The notes below the pieces were generated by a model. That model did not search any database, was not told the origin of the DNA, and was given only the letters and a program-made list of their open reading frames with translations. A DNA stretch of 64,000 nucleotides from Nevskia soli DSM 19509 (GTDB lineage Bacteria; Pseudomonadota; Gammaproteobacteria; Nevskiales; Nevskiaceae): the NCBI RefSeq assembly GCF_000711955.1, contig NZ_JONR01000001.1, positions 372,001-436,000 of the forward strand, written 5' to 3'. Below are positions 1 through 8,323 of the stretch, in pieces. Each line of letters begins with the position of its first letter. The first letter of the stretch is position 1. Made by a program: the position numbers and the translations under genes.

Positions 1-1
1 C

Positions 2-859
2 GTCGTGCTGGACTCGATCCAGACCCTCTACACCGATACGCTGGAAGCCGCGCCTGGCTCGGTTTCGCAGCTGCGCGAGTGCACCGCGCAACTGGTGCGC
101 TACGCCAAGGCCAGCGGTTGCGCCATCGTGCTGGTCGGCCACGTCACCAAGGAAGGCGCCATCGCCGGGCCGCGGGTGCTCGAGCACATGGTCGACACCG
201 TGTTGTATTTCGAGCACGACGTCGGCAGCCGTTACCGCATCGTGCGCGCGGTGAAGAACCGCTTCGGCGCGGTCAACGAGCTGGGGGTCTTCGCCATGAC
301 CGATGGCGGCCTGCGCGAGGTGAGCAATCCTTCCGCCCTGTTCCTGTCGCGGCATGAGCAGCCGGTACCGGGCAGCGTCATCACCGTGACGCGCCAGGGC
401 AGCCGGCCGCTGCTGGTGGAAGTGCAGGTGCTGGTGGATGCTTCGCAGGCCGGCAACCCGCGCCGCGTCGCCCTGGGCCTTGAAGGCAACCGGCTGGCCA
501 TGCTGCTGGCCGTGCTGCATCGCCATGCCGGCATCGCCCTGTCCGATCAGGATGTGTTCGCCAACGTCGTCGGCGGCATGCGCATCCAGGAAACAGCGGC
601 CGACCTGCCGCTGCTGCTGGCCGCGCTGTCCTCGTTCCGCGGCCGCCCGGTGCCGCACGACATGGTGGTGTTCGGCGAGGTGGGGTTGGCCGGCGAAATC
701 CGCCCGGTGCAGAACGGCGAGGAGCGCTTGGTGGAAGCGGCCAAGCACGGCTTCAAGCGCGCCATCGTGCCCGAAGCCAACCGGCCGCGGCGCACCGTCA
801 AGCTGGATATGGAAGTGTTCGCCGTACCGCGCCTGGATCAGGCGCTGCTGCACATATAA
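2..859 (+). CDS. radA: DNA repair protein RadA, C-terminal part (cut by window edge)
   Basis: The frame is already open at the first bases, so the N-terminal zinc finger and Walker A motif lie outside the window. What remains starts inside the RecA-like ATPase core (residues VVLDSIQTLY, a Walker B-like strand). It contains the RadA signature KNRFG at 254-268. It ends in the Lon-protease-like domain, with 'GGMRIQETAADLPLLLA' and 'FGEVGLAGEIRPV' being typical RadA stretches. RadA is a cytoplasmic branch-migration ATPase that processes recombination intermediates together with RecA. The stop is at 857-859. The family assignment is secure; only the start is missing. Confidence 0.96.
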   Translation, partial: VVLDSIQTLYTDTLEAAPGSVSQLRECTAQLVRYAKASGCAIVLVGHVTKEGAIAGPRVLEHMVDTVLYFEHDVGSRYRIVRAVKNRFGAVNELGVFAMTDGGLREVSNPSALFLSRHEQPVPGSVITVTRQGSRPLLVEVQVLVDASQAGNPRRVALGLEGNRLAMLLAVLHRHAGIALSDQDVFANVVGGMRIQETAADLPLLLAALSSFRGRPVPHDMVVFGEVGLAGEIRPVQNGEERLVEAAKHGFKRAIVPEANRPRRTVKLDMEVFAVPRLDQALLHI

Positions 860-918
860 GAGCCAACAAAAGGCCTCCAGGGGCTGTCCGAGCCGTCAAG
901 GCACAGGGGAGAAGGGCG

Positions 919-1398
919 ATGCATCCGAATGTCGAACTGCTGCAGCGTTTCTATCTGGCATTCTCGCGCCGCGACTACGCCGCCATGGCGGCCTGCTACC
1001 ACAGCCAGGCGCATTTCACCGACGAAGTGTTCGATCTGCACGGCTGGCAGGTCGGCGCGATGTGGCGCATGTTGTGCGTGCGCGGCACCGATCTGCGGGT
1101 GGAGTTCGGCAACCTCCAGGCCGACGACACGCGCGGCCGCGCCCACTGGGAAGCCTGGTACAGCTTCAGCATGACCCGGCGCAAGGTGCACAACATCATC
1201 GACGCCGAATTCGAATTCCGCGACGGCCTGATCCTGCGCCACGTCGACCGCTTCGATTTCTACCGCTGGTCACGCCAGGCGCTCGGCCTTCCCGGCTTGT
1301 TGCTGGGCTGGACCGACAAGCTGCGCACCAAGGTCAAGGCCACGGCCGCGAACGGATTGCAGGAATTCATCGCCAGGGAAAAACTCACTCCGCCGTAG
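919..1398 (+). CDS. NTF2-like / SnoaL-like family protein
   Basis: This is a 159-residue soluble protein with the pattern of the NTF2-like cone fold: an N-terminal helix (NVELLQRFYLAFSRRDYAAM), then 'CYHSQAHFTDEVFDLHG', and a C-terminal beta sheet ending in 'VDRFDFYRWSRQALG'. A good purine-rich ribosome site (aggggagaaggg) lies just before the ATG. Family members range from ketosteroid isomerase-like enzymes to proteins of unknown role, and the sequence does not identify a substrate. It follows radA by 59 bp on the same strand and may be cotranscribed with it. A long inverted repeat follows the stop codon. Confidence 0.8.
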   Translation: MHPNVELLQRFYLAFSRRDYAAMAACYHSQAHFTDEVFDLHGWQVGAMWRMLCVRGTDLRVEFGNLQADDTRGRAHWEAWYSFSMTRRKVHNIIDAEFEFRDGLILRHVDRFDFYRWSRQALGLPGLLLGWTDKLRTKVKATAANGLQEFIAREKLTPP

Positions 1399-1409
1399 GG
1401 AGGCGGGAG

Positions 1410-1499
1410 TAGGTCGGTTCAAGAGCGCGTAGCGCTCGGAACCGACAGGCACAGATGATTCACTGCGCTGTCGGCTCCGCTTCGCTTGAGCCGACCTAC
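1410..1499. repeat. Imperfect inverted repeat between convergent genes
   Basis: A 15-base arm at 1410-1424 (gtaggtcggttcaag) pairs, with one mismatch, with 1485-1499 (cttgagccgacctac). An inner short palindrome around gcgcgtagcgctc lies in the interval. The element fills the gap between the convergent NTF2-like and CNNM/CBS genes and could act as a bidirectional terminator. Elements of this gtaggtcgg...ccgacctac style are dispersed in many proteobacterial genomes. It shares the gcgtagcgct core with the larger inverted repeat at 40841-40920. Confidence 0.75.
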
Positions 1500-1507
1500 A
1501 GTATTGG

Positions 1508-2797
1508 TCAGCGGCTACCAGCCGCAAGCGCCGCGGTAGCGGCAGCCACCGGCCGGATGCGCGCCGTCTTCACCGCGTTGGCGCGCGTGTCGGTGATCTC
1601 GATCTGGTAGTTGTTGATCTCCAGGCGCCGGCCCGGCTTGGGCAGTTCCTGCAGCTTCTCCAGCACCAGGCCGTTGAGCGTCTTCGGTCCCCCGGTGGGC
1701 AGCTTCCAGCCGAGCGAGCGGTTGAGCGAGCGCACCGTCACCGAGCCGTGCACCAGCACGCTGCCGTCGGCGTCGAGGTAGACGTTCTTGACCCGTGTCG
1801 CCGGGTCCGAGGTGAACTCGCCGACCACCTCTTCCAGGATGTCTTCCAGCGTCACCAGGCCCTGGATGTCGCCGTATTCGTCGACGACGAAGCCGATGCG
1901 GCGCTTCTGGTCCTGGAAGTTGAGCAGCTGCTGGTTGAGCGGCGTGCCCTCGGGGATGAAGTAGGGGTCGCGCACCTGGGTCATCAGGCTATCCAGGTTC
2001 AGCTCGTTGCCCACCGCCAGGCGCACCAGCTTGCGCAGGTGCACCACGCCTTTCAGTTCGTCGATGGAGCCGTCGAATACGGGCAGGCGCGTGTGGCTGC
2101 TGCCGGTGATCACTTCCAGGGCCTTGTCCCAGGGCTCGGACAGGTCGATGCCCAGGATCTCGTTGCGCGGGATCATGATGTCCTCGACGGTCGCCCGCTC
2201 CAGGTCGAGGATCGACAGCAGCATGCGCTGGTGGCGCTGCGGAATCATGGCGCCGGCCTCGGCCACCACCGAGCGCAGTTCCTCGGCGGACAGCGAGTGC
2301 TGGGCGGCGTCTTCCGGGCTCACCCCGAACAGGCGCAGCAGGCCGTTGCTGAGCATGTTGACCAGCACCAGCACCGGGAACAGCAGGCGCTGCAGCGGCC
2401 AATAGACATAGGCCGAGGGCAGGCCGACCCGCTCCGGGTAGAGCGCGGCCAGGGTTTTCGGCGCGGCTTCGCCGAAAATCAGCAGGATGAAGGTCAGCGC
2501 CAGCGGCGCCACGGCGGCGCCGGTCTGGCCGCCCAGCCGGTAGCCGATCAGCAGGGCCACCGAGGCGGCGAGGGTGCTGGTCAGCACGTTGCCCAGCAGG
2601 ATCAGGCCGATGAGGCGGTCGGGGCGTTCCAGCAGGCTCTGCGCCAGCTGCGCGCTGCGGCTGCCCTGCTTGGCCGAATGCCGCAGCCGGTAACGGTTGA
2701 GCATCATCAACCCGGTTTCGGAACCGGCGAAGAAAGCGGCGAGACCGACCAGGAGTATCAGCAGGCCAAACAGCGCGGATAGGGGTATATCGTCCAA
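1508..2797 (-). CDS. CNNM/CBS-domain transporter (HlyC/CorC, YfjD type)
   Basis: This is a 429-residue inner-membrane protein. The N-terminal DUF21/CNNM domain (about residues 5-190) has several hydrophobic segments, for example 'LFGLLILLVGLAAFFAGSE' and 'LIGLILLGNVLTSTLAASVA'. Two CBS motifs follow (about 205-325, including 'MIPRNEILGID' and 'LVTLEDILEEVVGEF'). The C-terminal CorC/HlyC domain contains the typical NGLVLEKL stretch. The family is linked to magnesium/cobalt efflux or resistance. It is divergent from nothing and lies just downstream, on the same strand, of the CcsA-like gene, in the conserved yfjD-ypjD-ffh neighbourhood known from Escherichia coli. Substrate assignment is by family only. 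Confidence 0.9.
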   Translation of the reverse strand: MDDIPLSALFGLLILLVGLAAFFAGSETGLMMLNRYRLRHSAKQGSRSAQLAQSLLERPDRLIGLILLGNVLTSTLAASVALLIGYRLGGQTGAAVAPLALTFILLIFGEAAPKTLAALYPERVGLPSAYVYWPLQRLLFPVLVLVNMLSNGLLRLFGVSPEDAAQHSLSAEELRSVVAEAGAMIPQRHQRMLLSILDLERATVEDIMIPRNEILGIDLSEPWDKALEVITGSSHTRLPVFDGSIDELKGVVHLRKLVRLAVGNELNLDSLMTQVRDPYFIPEGTPLNQQLLNFQDQKRRIGFVVDEYGDIQGLVTLEDILEEVVGEFTSDPATRVKNVYLDADGSVLVHGSVTVRSLNRSLGWKLPTGGPKTLNGLVLEKLQELPKPGRRLEINNYQIEITDTRANAVKTARIRPVAAATAALAAGSR

Positions 2798-2914
2798 AAA
2801 ACGCTCTTGGGGGGCGGAACGCGGACCACCATAGTTACGGAAACCTACCGTCTGCTGTCAAGCGCTGCGGCGCAGCAAATGTGCTTCAGGTCGGCTTTTC
2901 GTGGCGGAACCCGC

Positions 2915-3733
2915 TCAACTCCAGTGAATGTTGAAAATCTGTTCCAGCACCAGCTTGCTGCCGAAATACGCCGCGACCAGTGTGGCGTAGCCGGACAGCG
3001 CCCAGCGGATGGCGGTGCGGCCGCGCCAGCCATAGCGCAGGCGCCCCCACAGCAGCACGCTGAAGATCAGCCATGCGCTGGCGGTGAGGATCAGTTGCGC
3101 CAGGTGTTCGCCGTGCAGGTCGGGAATGATCAGCAGGCCGCTGCACAGGGTCAGGGACAGCAGGAAGAAGCCGACGAAGATCAGCTGGAACAGCAGCTTC
3201 TCCATGGTCTGCAGCGGCGGCAGCCGCCGCGCCAGGGCGATGCTGTCCGGGCGGTGCAACACCCGGTCGAGGATGGCGATGGCCAGGGCGTGGATCGCCG
3301 CCAGGGTCAGCAGCCCCGCGCTGAGCAGGGACAATACGATATGCACGCCCAGGCGCCAGTCGTCGAGCGGGATCGGGTTGATCTCGCCGCTCACCAGCGC
3401 CGGCCACAGCGCGCACAGCGCCGTGAACGGGTAATTGACCACGCCCAGCGCCTGCAACGGCTCGCGCAGGCAGAACACCCACAGCATCAGCGCCGACAGC
3501 CAGGCCAGCAGCGAGGCGGCCTCGCCGACGCCGATCTGCAGCTTGGCGCCGAATACGGTTTGCAGCAGCAGGGCTGCGGCGTGCAGCGCCAGCGCCACGG
3601 GAATCAGCCCGCGCTGCGACAGCACGTCGGCCTGCGTATTGCGCGCGGCTCTCCAGGCGGCCCCGGTGTAGAGCAGGGCGGCGATCAGGCTAAGGATCAG
3701 GTGCATGGGGAAACAGTCTTGGACACCCTCCAC
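2915..3733 (-). CDS. CcsA/YpjD-family cytochrome c assembly-like membrane protein
   Basis: This is a 272-residue polytopic membrane protein with about eight hydrophobic segments and the layout of the CcsA/HemX/YpjD family. Stretches such as 'RLGVHIVLSLLSAGLLTLAAIHALAIAI' and 'FVGFFLLSLTLCSGLLIIPDL' are characteristic. In E. coli ypjD sits between yfjD and ffh, as here, which supports orthology. CcsA relatives handle haem for c-type cytochrome maturation; the exact role of YpjD is not established. The start is an ATG at 3731-3733, but an internal ATG at 3704-3706 (MHLILSLIAALLY) is also plausible. Confidence 0.85.
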   Translation of the reverse strand: MEGVQDCFPMHLILSLIAALLYTGAAWRAARNTQADVLSQRGLIPVALALHAAALLLQTVFGAKLQIGVGEAASLLAWLSALMLWVFCLREPLQALGVVNYPFTALCALWPALVSGEINPIPLDDWRLGVHIVLSLLSAGLLTLAAIHALAIAILDRVLHRPDSIALARRLPPLQTMEKLLFQLIFVGFFLLSLTLCSGLLIIPDLHGEHLAQLILTASAWLIFSVLLWGRLRYGWRGRTAIRWALSGYATLVAAYFGSKLVLEQIFNIHWS

Positions 3734-3828
3734 GATAGCATCGGCGCGGCGGATTTACACGGACCCGGTGCACGGTTCGGGGTCGAAATGCTGTGCTAGT
3801 ATCCGGTCTAACTTCTAAACAAATCGCA

Positions 3829-4593
3829 ATGCGCATCAAAGTCTTGGGGTGCAGCGGGGGAGTGGGGCCCGGGCTGCGGACCACCGGTCTGCTGGTCGAT
3901 GACGAGTTGCTCGTCGACGCCGGGACCGGCGTAGGCGATCTGAGCCTGGCCCAGATGGGCCGGATCAGCGACGTGCTGCTGACCCATTCCCACCTCGACC
4001 ACGTCTGCGGCCTGGCCTTCATGGCCGACAACCTGTTCGGCCTGATCGAGCGCCCCTTGCATGTCCACGCCTCCCGCGAAACGGTCGAGGCGCTGCAGGA
4101 GCACCTGTTCAACTGGAAGCTGTGGCCGGACTTCACCAAGCTACCCGATGCCGAGCATCCCCTGATGACCTTCCACGCCCTGGCGCCGGCGGTCACCACC
4201 CGCCTGGGCGGCCTCAAGGTGACGCCGTTCGAGGTCCTGCACACGGTGCCGGCGGTCGGTTACCTGATCGACAGCGGCGAGGGCGTCTTCGCCTTCAGCG
4301 GCGACACCTATGCCGACGACCGCCTGTGGCACTTCCTCAATGCCCAGCCGCGGCTGGACCGCCTGATGATCGAGATCGCCTTTCCCGACGAGGACGCCGC
4401 GCTGGGACAGATCGCCAAGCACTTCACCCCCAGCCTGCTCGGCCACGAACTGGCCAAGCTGCGCCACCGCCCCAAGCTGTTCCTGACCCACCACAAGCCC
4501 GGCACCGAGCGCGCCATCGAGCAGCAATGCCTCACCGCCCTGGCCGGCTGGGACTACAGCCACCTCAAGCGCGGCGACATCATCCTGTCGTAG
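3829..4593 (+). CDS. MBL-fold hydrolase, class II cyclic-nucleotide phosphodiesterase-like
   Basis: This is a 254-residue cytoplasmic metallo-beta-lactamase-fold protein. The metal-binding motif is HSHLDH at residues 53-58, inside 'LTHSHLDHVCGLAF', which resembles the class II 3',5'-cyclic nucleotide phosphodiesterase signature HxHLDHxxG. Further ligands are likely in 'FSGDTYADD' and 'FLTHHKPG'. I chose the ATG at 3829 because MRIKVLGCSGG is the usual start of the fold; an upstream in-frame start would add a non-homologous leader. The natural substrate (cyclic nucleotide or other phosphodiester) cannot be read from the sequence. It is transcribed toward ffh. Confidence 0.88.
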   Translation: MRIKVLGCSGGVGPGLRTTGLLVDDELLVDAGTGVGDLSLAQMGRISDVLLTHSHLDHVCGLAFMADNLFGLIERPLHVHASRETVEALQEHLFNWKLWPDFTKLPDAEHPLMTFHALAPAVTTRLGGLKVTPFEVLHTVPAVGYLIDSGEGVFAFSGDTYADDRLWHFLNAQPRLDRLMIEIAFPDEDAALGQIAKHFTPSLLGHELAKLRHRPKLFLTHHKPGTERAIEQQCLTALAGWDYSHLKRGDIILS

Positions 4594-4597
4594 TGTC

Positions 4598-4645
4598 GTC
4601 CTGACAAGAAAGGCGCCATCCATGGCGCCGACTATTCAAACAAGC
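4598..4645 (+). repeat. Dispersed hairpin repeat, family 1, copy 1
   Basis: Conserved left flank gtcctgacaagaaa, hairpin arms ggcgccat (4612-4619) and atggcgcc (4622-4629), then the conserved right flank actattcaaacaagc. The flanks match those of the copies at 7775-7817, 16341-16390, 27819-27867 and 58373-58413, whereas the stem sequence differs. It lies between the phosphodiesterase-like gene and ffh, where it could also act as a weak terminator; there is no T-run. Confidence 0.7.
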
Positions 4646-4699
4646 AGGCTGCGCAGCGCGTAAAATGGTCCATCTAACGTCTCTGCCTTGCGCCTCTCC

Positions 4700-6058
4700 A
4701 TGTTCGAAAATCTAAGCAGTCGCCTGACCCGCACGCTCGACGCCCTGCGCGGCCAGGGCCGCCTCACCGAGGACCAGGTCAACACCGCCGCGCGCGAACT
4801 GCGCATGGCCCTGCTGGAAGCCGACGTGGCGCTGCCGGTGGTGCGCGACTTCGTCGAGCGGGTCAAGGCGCGCGCCGTCGGCCAGGAAGTCACGCAGAGC
4901 CTCACCCCGGGCCAGGCCCTGCTGCGCATCGTCCAGCAGGAACTGACCGAGGTCCTCGGCGGCACGGCCGAAGCGCTCAACCTGCGCACCCAGCCGCCCG
5001 CCATCCTGCTGATGTGCGGCCTGCAGGGCTCGGGCAAGACCACCACCACCGGCAAGCTGGCCCTGCGCCTGCGCGAGGTGGACAAGAAGAAAGTGCTGGT
5101 GGTGTCCTGCGACGTCTACCGTCCGGCCGCCATCGAGCAGTTGAAGATCGTCGCCGCCGGCGTCGGTGTCGAATGGTTCCCCAGCGAGGCGGGGCAGGAT
5201 CCCCTGGCCATCGCTGCCGCCGCGGTGGAATACGCGCGCAAGCAGTATCTCGACGTGCTGATCGTCGATACCGCCGGCCGCACCTCCATCGACGGAGCGA
5301 TGATGAAGGAGATCGCGGCCCTGCACGCCGCGCTCAACCCCATCGAGACGCTGTTCGTGGTCGACTCGATGACCGGCCAGGACGCCGCCAAGACCGCCAA
5401 GGTCTTCTCGGAAACCGTGCCGCTCACCGGCGTGATCCTGACCAAGGCCGACGGCGACTCCCGCGGCGGCGCCGCGCTGTCCGTCCGCCACGTCACCGGC
5501 AAGCCGGTCAAGTTCATCGGCGTCGGCGAGAAGTCGGCGGCGCTGGAAGTGTTCCATCCGGACCGCATCGCAGCGCGCATCCTCGGCCAGGGCGACATGC
5601 TCGGCCTGATCGAGGAGACGGCGCGCAAGGTCGACGCCGAAGCGGCCGCCAAGCTGGCCGGCAAGCTCAAGTCGAAGAAGAGCTTCGACCTGGGCGATTT
5701 CCGCGAGCAGATGCAGCAGATGCAGAACATGGGCGGTGTCGAGTCCCTGCTGGAGAAGCTGCCGGGCGGCGCCAAGATGCAGGCGCAGCTGCAAAAGGCC
5801 CAGCCGGAACGCGAGATCAAGCGGGCCGTCGCCATCATCAACTCCATGACCCTGCAGGAACGCCGTTTCCCGGACCTGATCAAGGCCTCGCGCAAGCGCC
5901 GCATCGCCGCCGGCGCCGGCATGGAAGTGCAGGAGGTCAACAAACTCCTGCGCCAGTTCGACCAGACCCGCGAGATGATGAAAAAGCTCTCCGGCGGCGG
6001 CATGGCCAAGCTGATGCGCAGCCTCGCCGGCCGCATGCCCCCGGGGATGATGCGGTAG
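4700..6058 (+). CDS. ffh: Signal recognition particle protein Ffh
   Basis: Ffh is the GTPase of the signal recognition particle, which binds 4.5S RNA and nascent signal peptides and docks with FtsY. The 452-residue protein has the N domain (MFENLSSRLTRTLDALRG), the P-loop GLQGSGKTTT, 'VSCDVYRPAA', 'IVDTAGR' and the TKADGDSRGG G4 region. The methionine-rich M domain spans roughly residues 330-452 and ends in 'GRMPPGMMR'. The ATG at 4700 was preferred over an upstream in-frame TTG because MFENL is the family's usual start. An intrinsic terminator lies between this gene and rpsP. Confidence 0.98.
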   Translation: MFENLSSRLTRTLDALRGQGRLTEDQVNTAARELRMALLEADVALPVVRDFVERVKARAVGQEVTQSLTPGQALLRIVQQELTEVLGGTAEALNLRTQPPAILLMCGLQGSGKTTTTGKLALRLREVDKKKVLVVSCDVYRPAAIEQLKIVAAGVGVEWFPSEAGQDPLAIAAAAVEYARKQYLDVLIVDTAGRTSIDGAMMKEIAALHAALNPIETLFVVDSMTGQDAAKTAKVFSETVPLTGVILTKADGDSRGGAALSVRHVTGKPVKFIGVGEKSAALEVFHPDRIAARILGQGDMLGLIEETARKVDAEAAAKLAGKLKSKKSFDLGDFREQMQQMQNMGGVESLLEKLPGGAKMQAQLQKAQPEREIKRAVAIINSMTLQERRFPDLIKASRKRRIAAGAGMEVQEVNKLLRQFDQTREMMKKLSGGGMAKLMRSLAGRMPPGMMR

Positions 6059-6133
6059 GCCACCGGACGGAATCGCCCCAAATCGGGGTGCCGTTTGGCC
6101 GAAACAGCGCCAAGCCGGCGTCTCCAAAGCAGA

Positions 6134-6158
6134 AAAGCCGGTTTCCGGCTTTATTTTT
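6134..6158 (+). terminator. Intrinsic terminator after ffh
   Basis: Stem aaagccgg (6134-6141) with ccggcttt (6145-6152), a 3-nt loop, then attttt. It is placed between ffh and the rpsP operon, so the ribosomal operon probably has its own promoter in the following 70 bases. Confidence 0.8.
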
Positions 6159-6226
6159 CGTGCAACGACAGCTAAAATCGCACGCTTTCGCGCACGCAGT
6201 CGCGGATATTTTCGAGAGTTGAAACC

Positions 6227-6496
6227 ATGGTAAAAATTCGTCTGGCTCGCGCTGGCGCCAAGAAGCGTCCGTTCTATCACCTCGTGGCGACCGAAAGCCG
6301 GTCCTCGCGCGACGGCAAGTTCATCGAGCGCCTGGGCTATTACAACCCGAACGCCAAGGGCGGCGAGCAGAAGTTGGTGGTCGACACCACCCGCGTCGAA
6401 TACTGGAAGGGCCAGGGCGCGCAGATTTCCGAGCGCGTCGCCTACCTGGTGAAGGGCGCTGCCGCAGCGGCTCCCGTGGCGGAGAAAGCAGCCTAA
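6227..6496 (+). CDS. rpsP: 30S ribosomal protein S16
   Basis: This 89-residue protein begins MVKIRLARAGAKKRPFYHLV and contains 'FIERLGYYNPNA', both S16 hallmarks. S16 is an early-binding protein of the small subunit. The C-terminus has a short alanine-rich tail (GAAAAAPVAEKAA). It is first in the rpsP-rimM-trmD-rplS operon; the rimM GTG directly abuts its stop codon, implying translational coupling. Confidence 0.98.
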   Translation: MVKIRLARAGAKKRPFYHLVATESRSSRDGKFIERLGYYNPNAKGGEQKLVVDTTRVEYWKGQGAQISERVAYLVKGAAAAAPVAEKAA

Positions 6497-7012
6497 GTGA
6501 CCCATCGGGTCACGCTTGGCCGCATCGCCGGCGTTTTCGGCGTCCGTGGCTGGGTCAAGCTGCAGTCCTACACCCGCCCCGCCGAGAACCTGCTGAATTA
6601 TTCGCGCTGGTGGTTGCTCACCGCGCAGCCTTATGAAGCCCGTCTGATCGAGGGCAAGGCGCAGGTAGCCGGCCTGGTGGCGAAGATCAGCGACCCCAGC
6701 GGCGCGCCGATCGAGGATCGCGACATCGCGGCCATGCTGCTCGGCGCCGAGATCCAGGTGGATCGGGCCTCGTTGCCGAAAGCCCCGCCGGGTAGTTACT
6801 ACTGGGACGACCTGGTCGGCCTGGAAGTCGTTTCAAGCGCCGGCGAAGCGCTGGGCCGGGTGGTCAGCGTGATGGAAAACGGCGCGCAGGACGTGCTGGT
6901 GCTGGAACAGGGCGAGATCGAGCGGCTGATCCCGTTCGTGGTCGGGCCGATCATCCAGTCGGTCGACCTGGAGCAAAAGCGGATCGTCGCCGAATGGGCG
7001 CCGGACTACTGA
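6497..7012 (+). CDS. rimM: Ribosome maturation factor RimM
   Basis: RimM is a 171-residue factor for 16S rRNA processing and assembly of the 30S head; it binds S19. The N-terminal RimM beta-barrel starts 'LGRIAGVFGVRGWVKLQSYT', matching the family's GRI..HG.RG.VK pattern. The C-terminal PRC barrel includes 'YYWDDLVGLEV' and 'LIPFVVGPIIQSVDL'. The GTG start directly follows the rpsP stop. No independent promoter is visible. Confidence 0.97.
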   Translation: MTHRVTLGRIAGVFGVRGWVKLQSYTRPAENLLNYSRWWLLTAQPYEARLIEGKAQVAGLVAKISDPSGAPIEDRDIAAMLLGAEIQVDRASLPKAPPGSYYWDDLVGLEVVSSAGEALGRVVSVMENGAQDVLVLEQGEIERLIPFVVGPIIQSVDLEQKRIVAEWAPDY

Positions 7013-7013
7013 A

Positions 7014-7772
7014 GTGAAGATTGAGATTTTGACCCTGTTCCCCGAACTGGTGGAGCAGGTGGTGCGGTTCGGCATCCCCCGCAAGGCGGTGGAAGCCGGC
7101 ATTCTGGAGCTGAAGGCGCGAGACATCCGCGACTACAGCGAGGACCGCGACCGGCGGGTGGACGACCGGCCTTACGGCGGCGGCCCCGGCATGGTGATGG
7201 AAGCAGAGCCGCTGACTGCGGCGATCGCCGCCGCCAAGGCCGCGATCGGCGAGGCCAGGGTGATCGGCCTGAGCCCGCAGGGCGAGCCGCTGACCCAGGA
7301 CTGGGTCCGGCGTCTGGCGCTGGAGCCGGGCCTGATTTTGCTGTGCGGCCGCTACGAAGGGCCGGACGAACGCGCGATGCGCGCGGTGGATGTGGAGCTG
7401 TCGCTGGGCGATTTCGTGCTTTCGGGCGGGGAGTTGCCGGCGATGGCGCTGGTGGATGCGATCGCGCGCTGGTTGCCCGGCGCCCTCGGCCACGAGCAGT
7501 CGGCGCCGAACGATTCGTTCGCCAGCGGCCTGCTCGACCACCCGCATTACACGCGGCCGGAACACTGGCGCGGTGAGGCGGTGCCGGAGGTGCTGCTGTC
7601 GGGCGACCATGCGAAAGTGGCGCGCTGGCGGCTGAAGCAGGCCCTCGGCGCCACCTGGTTGAAGCGGCCCGATCTGTTGGCGGGCCTGGAGCTGAACAAG
7701 GAACAAACAAGGCTTCTGCGTGAATTCATCGCCGAAGCCGGATTGGACAGCCCTGATTCGGATGTCCTGTAG
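7014..7772 (+). CDS. trmD: tRNA (guanine-N1)-methyltransferase TrmD
   Basis: TrmD makes m1G37 in tRNAs using S-adenosylmethionine, protecting the reading frame. The 252-residue protein has the trefoil-knot motifs 'RPYGGGPGMVM', 'LSPQGEPLTQDW', 'LLCGRYEGPDERAM' and 'LGDFVLSGGELPAM'. It begins with GTG one base after the rimM stop, as expected in this operon. The spacer before rplS carries an inverted copy of dispersed repeat family 1. Confidence 0.98.
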   Translation: MKIEILTLFPELVEQVVRFGIPRKAVEAGILELKARDIRDYSEDRDRRVDDRPYGGGPGMVMEAEPLTAAIAAAKAAIGEARVIGLSPQGEPLTQDWVRRLALEPGLILLCGRYEGPDERAMRAVDVELSLGDFVLSGGELPAMALVDAIARWLPGALGHEQSAPNDSFASGLLDHPHYTRPEHWRGEAVPEVLLSGDHAKVARWRLKQALGATWLKRPDLLAGLELNKEQTRLLREFIAEAGLDSPDSDVL

Positions 7773-7774
7773 TA

Positions 7775-7817
7775 GTTGAGCAGTCCGGCCATGGATGACC
7801 GGTATTTCGAACAGGAC
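7775..7817 (-). repeat. Dispersed hairpin repeat, family 1, copy 2 (inverted)
   Basis: Read on the minus strand this matches the family-1 pattern: gtcctgttcgaaata, a hairpin with ccggtcatccatggccgg, then a diverged right flank. It lies in the trmD-rplS spacer. If transcribed in the operon it would place a hairpin about 35 bases upstream of rplS. Confidence 0.65.
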
Positions 7818-7849
7818 GTTCGACTTTGAGACAACGGTGAGGTGGAAAC

Positions 7850-8206
7850 ATGAACATGAGCAACATCATTCAGCAGCTCGACGCGGAACAGATGCAGTCC
7901 AAGAAAGTCCCGGACTTCCGCGCCGGTGACACGGTCGAAGTGAAGGTCAAGGTCAAGGAAGGCGACCGCGAGCGCCTCCAGGCGTTCGAGGGCGTGGTCA
8001 TCGCCATTCGTTCGCGCGGCATCAACTCCGCGTTCACCGTGCGCAAGATCAGCCACGGCGAAGGCGTCGAGCGCGTGTTCCAGACCTACAGCCAGCAGGT
8101 CGCCGAGATCTCGGTGAAGCGCCGCGGTGACGTCGCCCGAGCCAAGCTGTACTACCTGCGCGGTCTGGCCGGCAAGGCCGCCCGCATCAAGGAAAAGCTC
8201 GGCTGA
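7850..8206 (+). CDS. rplS: 50S ribosomal protein L19
   Basis: This 118-residue protein contains 'FRAGDTVEVKVKVKEGDRER', 'QAFEGVVIAIRSRGI' and a terminal 'YYLRGLAGKAARIKEKLG', all L19 signatures. L19 lies at the 30S-50S interface. There are two possible ATGs (7850 and 7856); the ribosome site gaggtgg about 8 bases upstream favours the first. It is last in the operon and is followed by a strong terminator. Confidence 0.98.
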   Translation: MNMSNIIQQLDAEQMQSKKVPDFRAGDTVEVKVKVKEGDRERLQAFEGVVIAIRSRGINSAFTVRKISHGEGVERVFQTYSQQVAEISVKRRGDVARAKLYYLRGLAGKAARIKEKLG

Positions 8207-8251
8207 TACCGCTGTCCGGCTGCGGCCGGATTGCGCGGGTCAATTGGCTCG

Positions 8252-8284
8252 AAGCCGGCGCCGCATCGCGGCGCCGGCTTTTTT
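8252..8284 (+). terminator. Strong intrinsic terminator of the rpsP-rplS operon
   Basis: A perfect 13-bp stem (8252-8264 with 8268-8280), a 3-nt loop and a six-T run at 8279-8284. Confidence 0.93.
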
Positions 8285-8323
8285 GCGCGCGTAAGAAACA
8301 GGTCAACGGTAAAACGTCCGGGT

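Noticed and set aside
4712..6505. Long minus-strand open frame opposite ffh and rpsP
   Set aside because: It has His/Gln/Leu/Gly-rich composition typical of the antisense of high-GC genes, no domain, and it lies wholly opposite certain genes.
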